The notes beneath the pieces were generated by a model. That model ran no database searches and had not been told where the DNA came from. It worked only from the letters and a program-made list of their open reading frames with translations. A stretch of 64,000 nucleotides of DNA from JAYSYM01 sp964543475 (lineage in GTDB: Bacteria > Bdellovibrionota > Bdellovibrionia > Bdellovibrionales > JAMPXM01). Location: contig CAZIYJ010000005.1 of the NCBI GenBank assembly GCA_964543475.1, positions 62,001 to 126,000 on the forward strand, written 5' to 3'. Both the position numbers and the translations under genes were made by a program. Positions 7,922 to 16,121 of the stretch are shown here, one piece after another (the first letter of the stretch is position 1; each line of letters opens with the position of its first letter).

Positions 7922-9304
7922 ATGACAAGCGTCGATCGACCAAATTTTCCGATAGGTTTTCAGTGGCGGTTTAGCCCGCGTTCCGAAATTTGGACAACCG
8001 ATTTATTCAGTCAGCCAAATATTGTCGACTTCGTAAGTTTGCCCGTTGAAGCATGTCTTCTTTATGGCGGGCCGGTTAATGATCTTGTGACCCAAATTGC
8101 AAACACGTTTCAGACTTCTCTTGTTGCTGGTTGGTCTCAGTTTCCGCCGCAATCACAGTGGGACACAATTTATCGTGATTCGCTTGCTCTCTTAAGTGAA
8201 CGAGTGGACCCCGCGACAATCTATTTTGAAAACTTCAGACCAAAGCTGACTGAGCTTTCGGCTTTTGAAACTGAGATGCGAAAAGTTTCGGATGCAACTC
8301 CAGTCTTAAATATTCCTCTGCAATGGCATGGGCGAGAAATGTTGTGGGATGAGCTTTGGCTGCTTGAGCTCATTCGAAAAACAAAGATGCAAGTCTGTCT
8401 GAGACTCGATCAATGCTTCGCAGGTGTCACCGCCCTTGAAGTGAACCAGAGAAAAGAAAAAATATTTCGACTTGTTTCTGCATTTAAAGATAATCCGCTG
8501 AGACTTTCAGAGGTGAGAATTCCTGTTACTGAGTCTGAGCAGTATCTATGGAATGCAGAAATTGAAACCTGGAAAGAAATTTGTTTTGATGAAGCAGAGT
8601 CGACGTCGATCGTTTTTGTTTGGAATGAACCATTGTCCGATGTTCATCAATTGCAAACTGCTTTAAAGACGGCCCATTCATTTCGAGCTGGAACAGATGT
8701 TATTTCGAGAGCGAATCACAAATCAAAACCAACTGACTTAGATGAGTGGGAATTGGTTTTTGAAGCGGTCTATCCACGACTAGTTCAGGCGATTGGTTGG
8801 AAAGAGCTTGAGCCAGTTGTATTAAAGTTTATTGCAACTTTAGGTGTGGGTGAGTGGGATCAGCACGAGACCCTCAGACGCTGGCCGATTTTTTTAAAAG
8901 TGAGTGGAATTGAGAAAACCGATTGGCTCGATATTTCGCAATTTGATTGGGCGCAATTTTCTGCTCAGTTTCATCCGGCAGAGGAAAGAGAAGAGCAGTC
9001 GGGCTTAGGTCCTCAAGAGCTAAAGCTTAATCCAACACTGCAAATCGTCAGTCAAAAAAGTAATATGAGTGTGATTTACCGGGCGCGCCAGAGTCGTGGA
9101 AATCTCGTTCAGAGTCGTGAGCTTGCCTGGTATGAGGCGGCAATTATTGACGAGTTACAAGAAAACAGCCGAGTTGAATTAACTTCTCTGGTTGATCACT
9201 TGATCAATACACCCTCACCTCAGAATTTAAAGTTGGATCGTTCCACTTGGCTAAAACACATTGCAGAGATGGCTAAGTCTGGGTTGATTCTGTATTCGGC
9301 TTAA
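7922..9304 (+). CDS. Protein of unknown function, possibly a degenerate DUF692-like barrel
   Basis: 460 residues, no signal peptide, Trp-rich. The N-terminal ~270 residues run in the order of a DUF692 TIM barrel: a GFQWRF opening (compare G-x-GLR), a VDFVSLPVEA strand, GGPVNDLVTQIA, a SLVAGWSQF strand where the family has SLHGVGLS, and VDPATIYFENF where it has EP-x-xVSEH. The His and Asp/Glu metal ligands expected at these places are absent. The C-terminal ~190 residues end in a winged-helix-like stretch (ELAWYEAAIIDELQEN, then HIAEMAKSGLILY). The ribosome binding site is weak. It overlaps the convergent queG gene by 32 bases. The DUF692 link is a pattern judgement, not a search result. Confidence 0.6.
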   Translation: MTSVDRPNFPIGFQWRFSPRSEIWTTDLFSQPNIVDFVSLPVEACLLYGGPVNDLVTQIANTFQTSLVAGWSQFPPQSQWDTIYRDSLALLSERVDPATIYFENFRPKLTELSAFETEMRKVSDATPVLNIPLQWHGREMLWDELWLLELIRKTKMQVCLRLDQCFAGVTALEVNQRKEKIFRLVSAFKDNPLRLSEVRIPVTESEQYLWNAEIETWKEICFDEAESTSIVFVWNEPLSDVHQLQTALKTAHSFRAGTDVISRANHKSKPTDLDEWELVFEAVYPRLVQAIGWKELEPVVLKFIATLGVGEWDQHETLRRWPIFLKVSGIEKTDWLDISQFDWAQFSAQFHPAEEREEQSGLGPQELKLNPTLQIVSQKSNMSVIYRARQSRGNLVQSRELAWYEAAIIDELQENSRVELTSLVDHLINTPSPQNLKLDRSTWLKHIAEMAKSGLILYSA

Positions 9305-10355
9305 AATTAGCGAGCTGATCAAGGGCCCAGTTAGAAATCTCTCCTAGGCGCTCGTCGTCTTTTAGCTGAGTAAGTGTCTCTTCGAATTCAGTAAGACCTC
9401 TGTTAGCGCAAACAATGATCGCATTTCGTTTGAGTTTGCTTCCAGCTGATCGGCTGAGTGCCGTGCCTGCGAAAACTTTTTGAAGTTGTGAGTTAGATGA
9501 CTCCAAGATGAATTTTAGATCGGCAATTAGGTCGCTTCGCTCAGAAGGTTGATCAGCAATTTTTTCGCCGTAGACCTTAATGTTCCACGGGCAAACCGTT
9601 TGGCAAATATCGCAGCCAAAGAGCCAGTCTCCCATTTTTGCTCGAAGCTCTACCGGCGGATCTTCTTTGTTTTCTATCGTAAGATACGAAATACATTTTC
9701 TGGCATCAATTTCTCGGGGCGCAACAATCGCTTGAGTCGGGCAGGCATCGAGACATCGAGTGCATTTTCCGCAATGATCAGTAACAGGAATCGAAGCTTT
9801 GAGCTCGCTCTGTTCTGGATCGATCGAAGTGTAGATTTCGCCGAGTAAAAAGAGACTTCCTTTTTTTGGGTGAATTAAACAGGTGTTTTTCCCGTACCAG
9901 CCGATACCGGCTCGATAAGCGAGATCTCGCTCAAGAACAGGCTGAGAGTCAGTGAAAGTCGCAAACTCTTCATCGGGAAACGCGTCTTTCAAATGACCGA
10001 CAAGAATTTTAAGCCTTGCTTGTAACCAGTGATGATAGTCGGCCCCTTGTGCGTAACGAGCGATTCGAGCCGTCGTAATCGGAAAATTAACTGGCTCTGG
10101 GTGAGGAACATATTCAACTGCCACAACCATCGCTGATTTCGCTCGCGGGCTAAGCACTTTATGGTCTTCTTTCGCCGATGCGTGGCGTTCAAGATAGTCC
10201 ATGTTCCCTGAATATCCCTTATCGAGCCACTGGCGGTACAAATCGAAACTCAATGGCTTTTGTAGTGCTACAAATCCATACGATGTGATCAAGCCACTGG
10301 TTTTGGCGGAATCACCAATCTTTCGAATTTCTAAATCAGGGCTCGACATCTGCAT
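9273..10355 (-). CDS. queG: Epoxyqueuosine reductase
   Basis: Cobalamin- and iron-sulfur-dependent enzyme for the last step of queuosine synthesis in tRNA, reducing epoxyqueuosine to queuosine. The two 4Fe-4S motifs are clear: CGKCTRCLDACPTQAI and, downstream, CDICQTVCPWN, with a further Cys in ARKCISYL. DSQPVLERDLAYRAGIGWYGKN is the family's cofactor/active-site block. The 360-residue length is normal. The start is either of two ATGs two codons apart (10355 or 10349). Its 3' end overlaps the convergent neighbour. Only 30 bases separate it from the divergent CCA-adding enzyme gene, so both promoters must be compact. Confidence 0.93.
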   Translation of the reverse strand: MQMSSPDLEIRKIGDSAKTSGLITSYGFVALQKPLSFDLYRQWLDKGYSGNMDYLERHASAKEDHKVLSPRAKSAMVVAVEYVPHPEPVNFPITTARIARYAQGADYHHWLQARLKILVGHLKDAFPDEEFATFTDSQPVLERDLAYRAGIGWYGKNTCLIHPKKGSLFLLGEIYTSIDPEQSELKASIPVTDHCGKCTRCLDACPTQAIVAPREIDARKCISYLTIENKEDPPVELRAKMGDWLFGCDICQTVCPWNIKVYGEKIADQPSERSDLIADLKFILESSNSQLQKVFAGTALSRSAGSKLKRNAIIVCANRGLTEFEETLTQLKDDERLGEISNWALDQLANFKPNTESTQT

Positions 10356-10385
10356 GAGTGCTTTCTAACTTGGGATAGGGACTAA

Positions 10386-11684
10386 ATGAAACTTGAAAAC
10401 ACGAGCTTTAAAAATCATCCACACTGGAGTCATGTTAAGGCTGCCATCGAAGCTTTGCAAAAGGCTGGATATCAAGCGCTATTGGCTGGCGGCTGCGTCA
10501 GAGACGCCATTATGGGGCGTGAGCCTAATGATTTCGATATCGCTACCGATGCTACTCCTGATCAGGCACGGGCGATCTTTCCAAAAAGTTTAGAGGTTGG
10601 AAAACAGTTCGGTGTCACTATTCTCCCCATCGAAGATTTTCAGCTCGAAATTGCGACATTTCGCAAAGACGGTCCTTATACAGACGGACGAAGACCAGAT
10701 TCAGTCGAATTCTCCAATGCAAAAGAAGATGCACTTCGGCGCGACTTCACGGTGAACGCGATGTTTGCCGACCCGGTCACCGGAGAAGTGTCTGACTATG
10801 TCGGGGGCATAATAGATCTAAAAGCGAAAGTGATCCGCGCAGTGGGCAACCCCCGAAAGAGATTTGAGGAAGATAAGTTAAGAATTCTTCGTGCGGTACG
10901 GTTTGCAGCCCAACTTGATTTCTTAATCGAGAAAGAGACACTCGAGGCTGTCAAAGAATATCACGACAAGCTTTCGGTCGTTTCGAAAGAACGAATCCAC
11001 GATGAGATCGTGAAACTTTTTAAAGCCAAGAAGGCTCACGTCGGAATCGAACTTCTGCGAACAACCGGCCTACTTCATCAAATTGTTCCGGGCTTATTAA
11101 TTCCGCCTGATCGTTGGCAAACTATGCTCAAGCGCATTGAGAGTTCGCCGCCGGTACCGGCGGTTCGACTTTGTCTGTTTTTACTAGAATGGTGGAGAGA
11201 GATCGATGTTGATGTTCGCGAGCAGGTAATTAGCGATTGGCTTCGTGATTCCAAATTCTCAAGCCAAGAAATCGACTTAACGATGTGGGTTCTGAAATCT
11301 GAAAAGATTTTTGGTAATCCAAAGGCGGTTGAGCTTTCAGTATTGATACGTGCACTCTCTGATGGTGCTGCGGGTGTAGCTGGTTTTGTTTATGAGATCG
11401 ATAGTGCAATCGGTAAAGGCAATTCGCAAGAGCAGGCTAAAGAGCGACTACTGTACATTCAAAAAGTCTATCTTCAATATCTCCAGCCTGATGGCACTTT
11501 GCCGAAGCGTTGGGTGACGGGTGCCGATTTACAAACCTTAGGCGTAAAACCAGGGCCCGATCTAGGCGTGCTTCTCCAAAAAGTATACGACCTTCAGCTC
11601 GAGAAAAAAATCTCAAGCCGTGATGAGGCAATCAGTTGGATAAAATTAGAAATCGAAAAGCGAAAGTTTGAAACCGAGAACTAG
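10386..11684 (+). CDS. cca: CCA-adding tRNA nucleotidyltransferase / poly(A) polymerase family
   Basis: Class II nucleotidyltransferase of 432 residues that adds or repairs the 3' CCA of tRNAs, or possibly polyadenylates RNA. The head domain has LLAGGCVRDAIMGREPNDFDIATDA, with the catalytic DxD in DFDIA, followed by RRDFTVNAMF and the neck region KRFEEDKLRILRAVRFAAQL. The start is supported by GGGATAGGGAC six bases or so upstream. The encoded CCA in the only tRNA of the window means this enzyme may mainly repair. It overlaps the small minus-strand gene downstream by four bases. Confidence 0.9.
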   Translation: MKLENTSFKNHPHWSHVKAAIEALQKAGYQALLAGGCVRDAIMGREPNDFDIATDATPDQARAIFPKSLEVGKQFGVTILPIEDFQLEIATFRKDGPYTDGRRPDSVEFSNAKEDALRRDFTVNAMFADPVTGEVSDYVGGIIDLKAKVIRAVGNPRKRFEEDKLRILRAVRFAAQLDFLIEKETLEAVKEYHDKLSVVSKERIHDEIVKLFKAKKAHVGIELLRTTGLLHQIVPGLLIPPDRWQTMLKRIESSPPVPAVRLCLFLLEWWREIDVDVREQVISDWLRDSKFSSQEIDLTMWVLKSEKIFGNPKAVELSVLIRALSDGAAGVAGFVYEIDSAIGKGNSQEQAKERLLYIQKVYLQYLQPDGTLPKRWVTGADLQTLGVKPGPDLGVLLQKVYDLQLEKKISSRDEAISWIKLEIEKRKFETEN

Positions 11685-11917
11685 TGCTTGGTGGTTGTGC
11701 CTGAAGTTGACGAGCTATCATTTGTAGCATTCGTCGGGCGGACTTCTTTTGCCTGACCTTTATGGAATCGGAAATCGTAGTTAGGATTATTGCGAAGACG
11801 ATCATCCCACTCTTTCCATTTGCTCTCTGGAAGATTGTGGCGCACATCACCTTTGCTATCGAAAATATCTGGATCTTTACCGAACAAGAAATTTCCGAGC
11901 GACTTTAGTAATCCCAT
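11681..11917 (-). CDS. Small hydrophilic protein of unknown function
   Basis: 78 residues; no family recognised. It starts MGLLKSLGNFLFGKDPDIF, continues with a Trp/Arg-rich centre (KWKEWDDRLRNN) and ends in a Ser/Thr-rich disordered tail. ATG 11917 is chosen because GGAG sits eight bases upstream; an in-frame TTG four codons earlier would place that GGAG inside the coding sequence. The amphipathic N-terminus could bind a membrane. It converges with the cca gene. Confidence 0.6.
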   Translation of the reverse strand: MGLLKSLGNFLFGKDPDIFDSKGDVRHNLPESKWKEWDDRLRNNPNYDFRFHKGQAKEVRPTNATNDSSSTSGTTTKH

Positions 11918-11953
11918 GTGATTCTCCAAAGCAAAAAGTAGCGTGATTTTGGA

Positions 11954-12211
11954 TTACGAGCAACGAACGTTTGCGCAAATATCGATAATCGCTAAGCCGT
12001 CGTCTTCGCCTAGGTGGCGTCCAAAGCGAGAGCGATGAATCTGAGCCCGTTTATCGTAACATTTAGTGGCTGCGTCTTCGAAGGCTTCAGAAGAACTTGA
12101 TCCAACACCAACAATAGTGCCGATATCGCTCATTTTAACTTCACAAGTTTCTTTGGCCTGCGAAATTGAAGTCATCAAAGTTAATACTGTAAGTAGAAGT
12201 ACATGTTTCAT
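11954..12211 (-). CDS. Small secreted Cys-containing protein
   Basis: 85 residues with a Sec signal peptide (MKHVLLLTVLTLMTSISQA, then KETCE). The ~66-residue mature protein has four Cys (ETC, TKCYD, DICAN, VRCS), consistent with two disulfides in the periplasm or outside the cell. ATG 12211 is preferred over the upstream GTG because AAGGGG lies five bases before it. No family recognised. It lies 36 bases upstream of the small hydrophilic gene and may share its transcript. Confidence 0.65.
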   Translation of the reverse strand: MKHVLLLTVLTLMTSISQAKETCEVKMSDIGTIVGVGSSSSEAFEDAATKCYDKRAQIHRSRFGRHLGEDDGLAIIDICANVRCS

Positions 12212-12461
12212 AGACACCCCTTTTATCCAACCTTGCCTCTCACTAGTGCAATCAATGGGCCCATTAGAAAATGTTTGGAAATTGCTATATCTTCCTGAAA
12301 TGCTTGATCAATCTCATAACAAGACACTCTAAAAAGATGGTCATTTAAAGCATTTTACGAGGGTCGTAAATCTGTGCGTAGGCGGCTGATTAGTTCGTAG
12401 ACACTCACTTAATGTAGTGCTTGAGGTTGCTACCTCAAGCCTTTGAATTTAAAACGAAGCA
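12212..12461. other. Non-coding spacer with a perfect 8-bp hairpin
   Basis: No gene seen. It holds the minus-strand ribosome binding site at its left edge, a 12-base perfect palindrome AATGGGCCCATT (12254-12265), and near the right edge a hairpin CTTGAGGT-TGCT-ACCTCAAG (12420-12439) that ends 22 bases before the next start codon. The hairpin is followed by CTTTGAATTT, too weak for a good terminator, so it may be a leader structure of the downstream gene. Confidence 0.4.
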
Positions 12462-13151
12462 ATGAAGTACACCGATCTTCTCCCGCTTTGGTCTCAGCCG
12501 GTTTTTCGCGAGGCAGGGTTAGAGCTAAATTTTGAAGAGAAGAAGATGACCTGCGGGGCTTGCACGCTGTTTTCTGCGAGAGTGAAGTGCTGCACGTTTT
12601 TTCCGAATCTTTCTAATTTTGCGGTGGGGATCGAGCTAGTAAAGAGCCCATCGAAATTCGATGTGCCCTTGGCGCAGCCAGAGCTTTCTCGTCCGTTAGG
12701 GATCGTAGCTCCCGAATCGTACAAAGAAAAATACTCTTCTGCTGAATTCGGCACTAATGAAGATCTACTTTGTCCTCACTTTGATCGATCGGCACAAAAT
12801 TGTGGAATCTGGGCATCACGTCCTTCCTCGTGCGTTCGTTATGTCTGCAAAAGTTCGCTAGAGAGTGTAGGGCAGGAGATCTGGGATTGTACTGAATCTG
12901 CGCTAAGTGCGCTTGAGATGAACTTAGCGTATGAGGCGGCTCTGCAGCTTGGTCTTGTTAACTATGAGATCGCGACCGATAGGTGGAATGTTTCGGCAGA
13001 AGAAAAAAAGAAATTCTATGTCGCCGCTGCAGACTTCGTTAATTCTCTTTCGGCTTCGCAGAAGATTGATCTCGCGGGCGAGGACTTCGCTCAAGCGGGT
13101 TCACAAATTCAAGCCTTGCGGGCCACTCTAGCCCTGCGGGTGGCTTTGTGA
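12462..13151 (+). CDS. Cys-rich protein resembling the YkgJ (CxxCxxCC) cluster-binding family
   Basis: 229 residues with nine or more Cys: Cys31 and Cys34 (MTCGACTLF), Cys43 and Cys44 (VKCCTFFP), Cys104 (LLCPHFD), Cys114, Cys124 and Cys129 (CGIWASRPSSCVRYVC). The last block matches the YkgJ/UPF0153 pattern in which a C-x-I/W...RPxxC segment follows paired Cys and is thought to bind zinc or an iron-sulfur cluster. No signal peptide, so cytoplasmic. It ends 13 bases before sufE in the same direction, which supports a role in iron-sulfur metabolism, by inference only. Confidence 0.65.
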   Translation: MKYTDLLPLWSQPVFREAGLELNFEEKKMTCGACTLFSARVKCCTFFPNLSNFAVGIELVKSPSKFDVPLAQPELSRPLGIVAPESYKEKYSSAEFGTNEDLLCPHFDRSAQNCGIWASRPSSCVRYVCKSSLESVGQEIWDCTESALSALEMNLAYEAALQLGLVNYEIATDRWNVSAEEKKKFYVAAADFVNSLSASQKIDLAGEDFAQAGSQIQALRATLALRVAL

Positions 13152-13164
13152 TAGCTTCGCTCTC

Positions 13165-13602
13165 ATGAACAGAATCGAGCAGCGGCAGATTAAAATCGTC
13201 GATGAGTTTGCGAGCTTCACTAATTGGGAAGATCGCTACAAACGCATCATCGAACGCGGAAAAAATTCTCCCGATTTAACTGACGCTGAAAAAACCGAAG
13301 ATGCGAAAGTTCGCGGCTGCCAATCACAAGTTTGGCTTCACGCAAAAGTTTTGCCGAACGGGGAGATTGAATTCACTGGCGATAGCGATGCGATGATCGT
13401 TAAAGGCCTCGTTTCGATTTTAATCGAAGTTTATACACACACAACTCCAGACGAAATTTTAAATGCCTCACCAGAGTTCTTAAAAAAATTAGGATTTGAT
13501 ACTCAGTTGAGCCCGAGCCGCGCGAACGGTTTGTATGCGATGCTTAAGCAGATTTTGTATTACGCGACTGCGTACAAGGCGCTAGCGAACATGAAGCGCT
13601 GA
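13165..13602 (+). CDS. sufE: SufE-family sulfur acceptor
   Basis: Takes persulfide sulfur from a cysteine desulfurase and passes it to iron-sulfur cluster scaffolds. 145 residues with the family signature KVRGCQSQVWL, Cys52 being the sulfur carrier, and the C-terminal SPSRANGLYAMLKQI helix typical of SufE/CsdE. No sufS, sufB or other suf gene is in the window, so SufE is detached from its usual operon and instead follows the YkgJ-like gene. Confidence 0.93.
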   Translation: MNRIEQRQIKIVDEFASFTNWEDRYKRIIERGKNSPDLTDAEKTEDAKVRGCQSQVWLHAKVLPNGEIEFTGDSDAMIVKGLVSILIEVYTHTTPDEILNASPEFLKKLGFDTQLSPSRANGLYAMLKQILYYATAYKALANMKR

Positions 13603-13618
13603 GCGCAAAGACCCACTA

Positions 13619-13652
13619 CGCGATTTCCACACCTATAGGTTGGGAAATCGCG
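13619..13652. terminator. Likely bidirectional terminator between sufE and yebC
   Basis: CGCGATTTCC (13619-13628) pairs perfectly with GGAAATCGCG (13643-13652), enclosing the self-complementary ACCTATAGGT, so the whole 34 bases can fold into one long hairpin. It lies in the spacer where sufE and yebC converge. T-tracts on either side are short, so termination strength is uncertain. Confidence 0.55.
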
Positions 13653-13729
13653 GAGGGCTTAATTTGACGGATGGTAGATGATCTAGCCTTTTTCCGCGCT
13701 GGCGCGGAATTCGACGGCCGCACTGCGGA

Positions 13730-14443
13730 TCACATCTTCAAAGTAGTATGGATTTTTGAAACGTCGTCATTCGAATCAAGTGCTTCTAAGAACTCGATCA
13801 CTTCTTTTTGCTGATCTTCAGTGATGTCAGTTGTGTTCTTAGCTTTGTAAGACAATTCGGCTTTGGTGATTTTCCAGCCGCGATCTTTTAAAACGGTTTC
13901 GATGTTCTTTAGATCTTCGGGGTTTCCGTAAAAAGCGAAGCTTCCGTCTTCGTTGTCTTCAACTTCGTTGGCACCAGCTTCGATCGCTTCAGTTTCTGCG
14001 TCTTCAACTTTGCCTTTTGTGTAAGTGCCTTCGATCAAGCCCACGCGTTCGAACATCCAGCCGACTGAACCCATCTCGCCAAGTTGGCCGCCGTTTTTGT
14101 TGAAGATCGTACGGACGTCGCTGGCTGTGCGATTGCGATTATCTGTTTGGCACTCAACGATCAAGCCAACACGATGAGGAGCAAACCCTTCGTATGTGAT
14201 TTCTTCGATTTGTGCAGCGTCGGCATCAAGGCCCGCACCTTTGCGAATTGCCCGCTCGATCGTATCTTTTGGACACGAAACTTCTTTTGCAGCTTCGATT
14301 GCAGTTCTTAGTCGAGAGTTTGACTCGGGATCAGGTCCGCCAAGTTTTGCCGCGACTTGAATTTCGCGTGCAACCTTTGTGATGGCTGCGCCTTTTGCTT
14401 TATTCTTTTCCCCGATGCCTGCGTTTTTCCACGATTTTCCCAT
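13730..14443 (-). CDS. yebC: YebC/PmpR family protein (TACO1-like)
   Basis: 237 residues with the family start MGKSWKNAGIGEKNKAKGA (family usually MSGHSKWANI-x-x-RK), KLGGPDPESNSRLRTAIEAA, CPKDTIERAIRKGAG, EEITYEGFAPHRVGLIVEC and DNRNRTASDVRTIFNKNGG. Members were described as transcription regulators and more recently as translation factors that relieve ribosome stalling; which applies here cannot be read from sequence. It is a stand-alone gene, divergent from the DUF455 gene. Confidence 0.93.
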   Translation of the reverse strand: MGKSWKNAGIGEKNKAKGAAITKVAREIQVAAKLGGPDPESNSRLRTAIEAAKEVSCPKDTIERAIRKGAGLDADAAQIEEITYEGFAPHRVGLIVECQTDNRNRTASDVRTIFNKNGGQLGEMGSVGWMFERVGLIEGTYTKGKVEDAETEAIEAGANEVEDNEDGSFAFYGNPEDLKNIETVLKDRGWKITKAELSYKAKNTTDITEDQQKEVIEFLEALDSNDDVSKIHTTLKM

Positions 14444-14479
14444 GCGTGTGAGAGTAAAACTTGCTAACTTCTCTGTCCA

Positions 14480-15274
14480 GTGATGGATGCATTGAAAGTC
14501 TTCAAATCAAGTAATGTGCATGACAAATTAGCAGCGCTCGAATCGAGCTGCCATGCTGCTTTGTCTCTGACTTCGCGCGTAGAGGCGCCGACCACCGCAC
14601 GTGACGGGGAGATTCGCGATTTTTGGAGAATGCCTCCGCGAGTCGGTTTTGCAAAAGCCGAAGGTCAGGCGCGATTACTCCACGACCTAGCTAATATTGA
14701 ACTTCAAGCAACCGAGCTAGCACTTCGAAGTCTTTGCGAATTTCCGGAGGCACCTCGTGAGCTTCGCGAAGAACTTTGTGCACTCGCAATTGATGAAGGG
14801 CGACACTTAAAACTTTGCTTGAATGGTTTAGACGACCTGGGTTTTAAGTGGGGAGACTGGCCCGTGCACATGAATTTGTGGGAGGCAGTTTCTAACGAGG
14901 ACACTCTGCTCGATCGCTTAGTCATCGTTCACCGATATCTTGAAGGTGCAGGGCTGGACGCTGGGCGAGGAGTTTTAAATCGCTTAACAAGTTCAGATGC
15001 GCGAGTCGTTCACTCGATTGTTGATGTAATCATGCGAGAAGAAATTGGGCACGTCGCGTTTGGTAGTAAGTGGTATCACCAAATTTGCCGCGAACAAAAA
15101 ATCGATATCGAAACAGACTTTCGTCAACGAATTGAAAAAGTAGTTCAACGAAATCCAAAAAAAGAAAACATGGCTTACGACCTTCGTAAAAAAGCCGGCT
15201 TCTTAGACGTCGAACTTAAAGCAATTGAAGAGCTTCGCGAGAAGTATTGGATGTCGAAAGTAGTAACAAGGTAA
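14480..15274 (+). CDS. DUF455-family ferritin-like protein
   Basis: 264 residues, all-helical, matching the DUF455 pattern: LLHDLANIELQATELALRSL, then LCALAIDEGRHLKLC (EXXH-like metal ligands Glu and His), GDWPVHMNLWEA, HRYLEGAGLDAG, and MREEIGHVAFGSKWY (second Glu/His set). The repeated E...ExxH arrangement predicts a di-iron or similar metal centre in a ferritin-like four-helix bundle. Substrate unknown. No Shine-Dalgarno sequence is visible before the tandem ATGATG, so it may be translated from a very short leader. Confidence 0.85.
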   Translation: MMDALKVFKSSNVHDKLAALESSCHAALSLTSRVEAPTTARDGEIRDFWRMPPRVGFAKAEGQARLLHDLANIELQATELALRSLCEFPEAPRELREELCALAIDEGRHLKLCLNGLDDLGFKWGDWPVHMNLWEAVSNEDTLLDRLVIVHRYLEGAGLDAGRGVLNRLTSSDARVVHSIVDVIMREEIGHVAFGSKWYHQICREQKIDIETDFRQRIEKVVQRNPKKENMAYDLRKKAGFLDVELKAIEELREKYWMSKVVTR

Positions 15275-15280
15275 AGGATT

Positions 15281-16114
15281 TTAAGATCCTCCAGGCAGCT
15301 TAGCCGTTGGATAGACCTGAAAGTTTGCCTGTGCAATCTGGATGTCAGAGCCCGGCGCAACAGTCTTTGACATATATCTTTCCATGAGCGTTTTGATTTC
15401 TTCGCGAAGGTTTATCAAGTCGGAATCGGAAGCTGTAAACGTGTAGCCGACAAAATGAGAGACTGGAGAGTCATAGTTGGTTTCAACAAGTTTGGCGGCC
15501 TCAGCAAGAAGAGCTTTTAAATATTTCTTTTGCAATTGCCGATGGCTAATTCGCTCGAAAACAATGTGAAAACCGCGATTGTCGGTTGGCTCTAAAACTC
15601 CAAGCCGACTCAATTCTTTGACTAAAACTTCTACTCTTTCGGCAGTGCAGTTAAATTGCTTTGCTATCAGCTTAATAAAAGATGGGCTTTCGAGAACGGC
15701 TTGCCGTTTATCTCCGAGCTCCATCAAATAGACCAAAAGTCGTAGTGCTAGCGGGTCGATTAAAAGCTCTTTCCGCGAGATACCGGTAGATCGAACTTTG
15801 AGTTCACGTCTTTGCTTTTGCAGCTTTCGATCAAAATAGGCCTTTTCCCATTCTTCATCAGAGCTTTGTCTTAAAGTGAGAGCTTCGAAGTGTTCAGTTT
15901 CTGCTGGCGAAAGCTTTAGAGCGCGTGCCGCACTGAGCGCTTGCTTGATTGTTAAGTCACGCTTGCCGCTAAAAATCATCTTCAGCGACGAAACACCAAT
16001 TTTAGTTTCGGTCGCGTATTTTTCAATAGTTAATGATGGAGTGTCGCGCTTTGAATTTTCAAAGCGCGCCTTTAAAAAATCATTTGCTGATGAAAACTCG
16101 TAGAGCGGTTGCAT
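15281..16114 (-). CDS. TIGR02147-family putative transcription regulator
   Basis: 277 residues. The start PLYEFSSANDFLKARFENSK and the helix-turn-helix-like IEKYATETKIGVSSLKMIFSGKRDLTIKQALSAARAL match the TIGR02147 family, which is expanded in Bdellovibrio, Fibrobacter and some other lineages; the middle YFDRKLQKQ...DPLALRLL region and C-terminal YTFTASDSDLINLREEIKTL block are also typical. ATG 16114 is chosen because it falls seven bases after the upstream gene's stop and begins the family homology. In this family a second gene for a small secreted protein is often found alongside, as here. Function is inferred. Confidence 0.85.
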   Translation of the reverse strand: MQPLYEFSSANDFLKARFENSKRDTPSLTIEKYATETKIGVSSLKMIFSGKRDLTIKQALSAARALKLSPAETEHFEALTLRQSSDEEWEKAYFDRKLQKQRRELKVRSTGISRKELLIDPLALRLLVYLMELGDKRQAVLESPSFIKLIAKQFNCTAERVEVLVKELSRLGVLEPTDNRGFHIVFERISHRQLQKKYLKALLAEAAKLVETNYDSPVSHFVGYTFTASDSDLINLREEIKTLMERYMSKTVAPGSDIQIAQANFQVYPTAKLPGGS

Positions 16115-16121
16115 CTGATGT

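Noticed and set aside
12254..12265. Perfect palindrome AATGGGCCCATT
   Set aside because: Short; no gene or known operator fits, and such palindromes occur by chance.
13692..13709. TTCCGCGC-TG-GCGCGGAA hairpin near the yebC stop
   Set aside because: Two-base loop and the T-run on the wrong side for a terminator.
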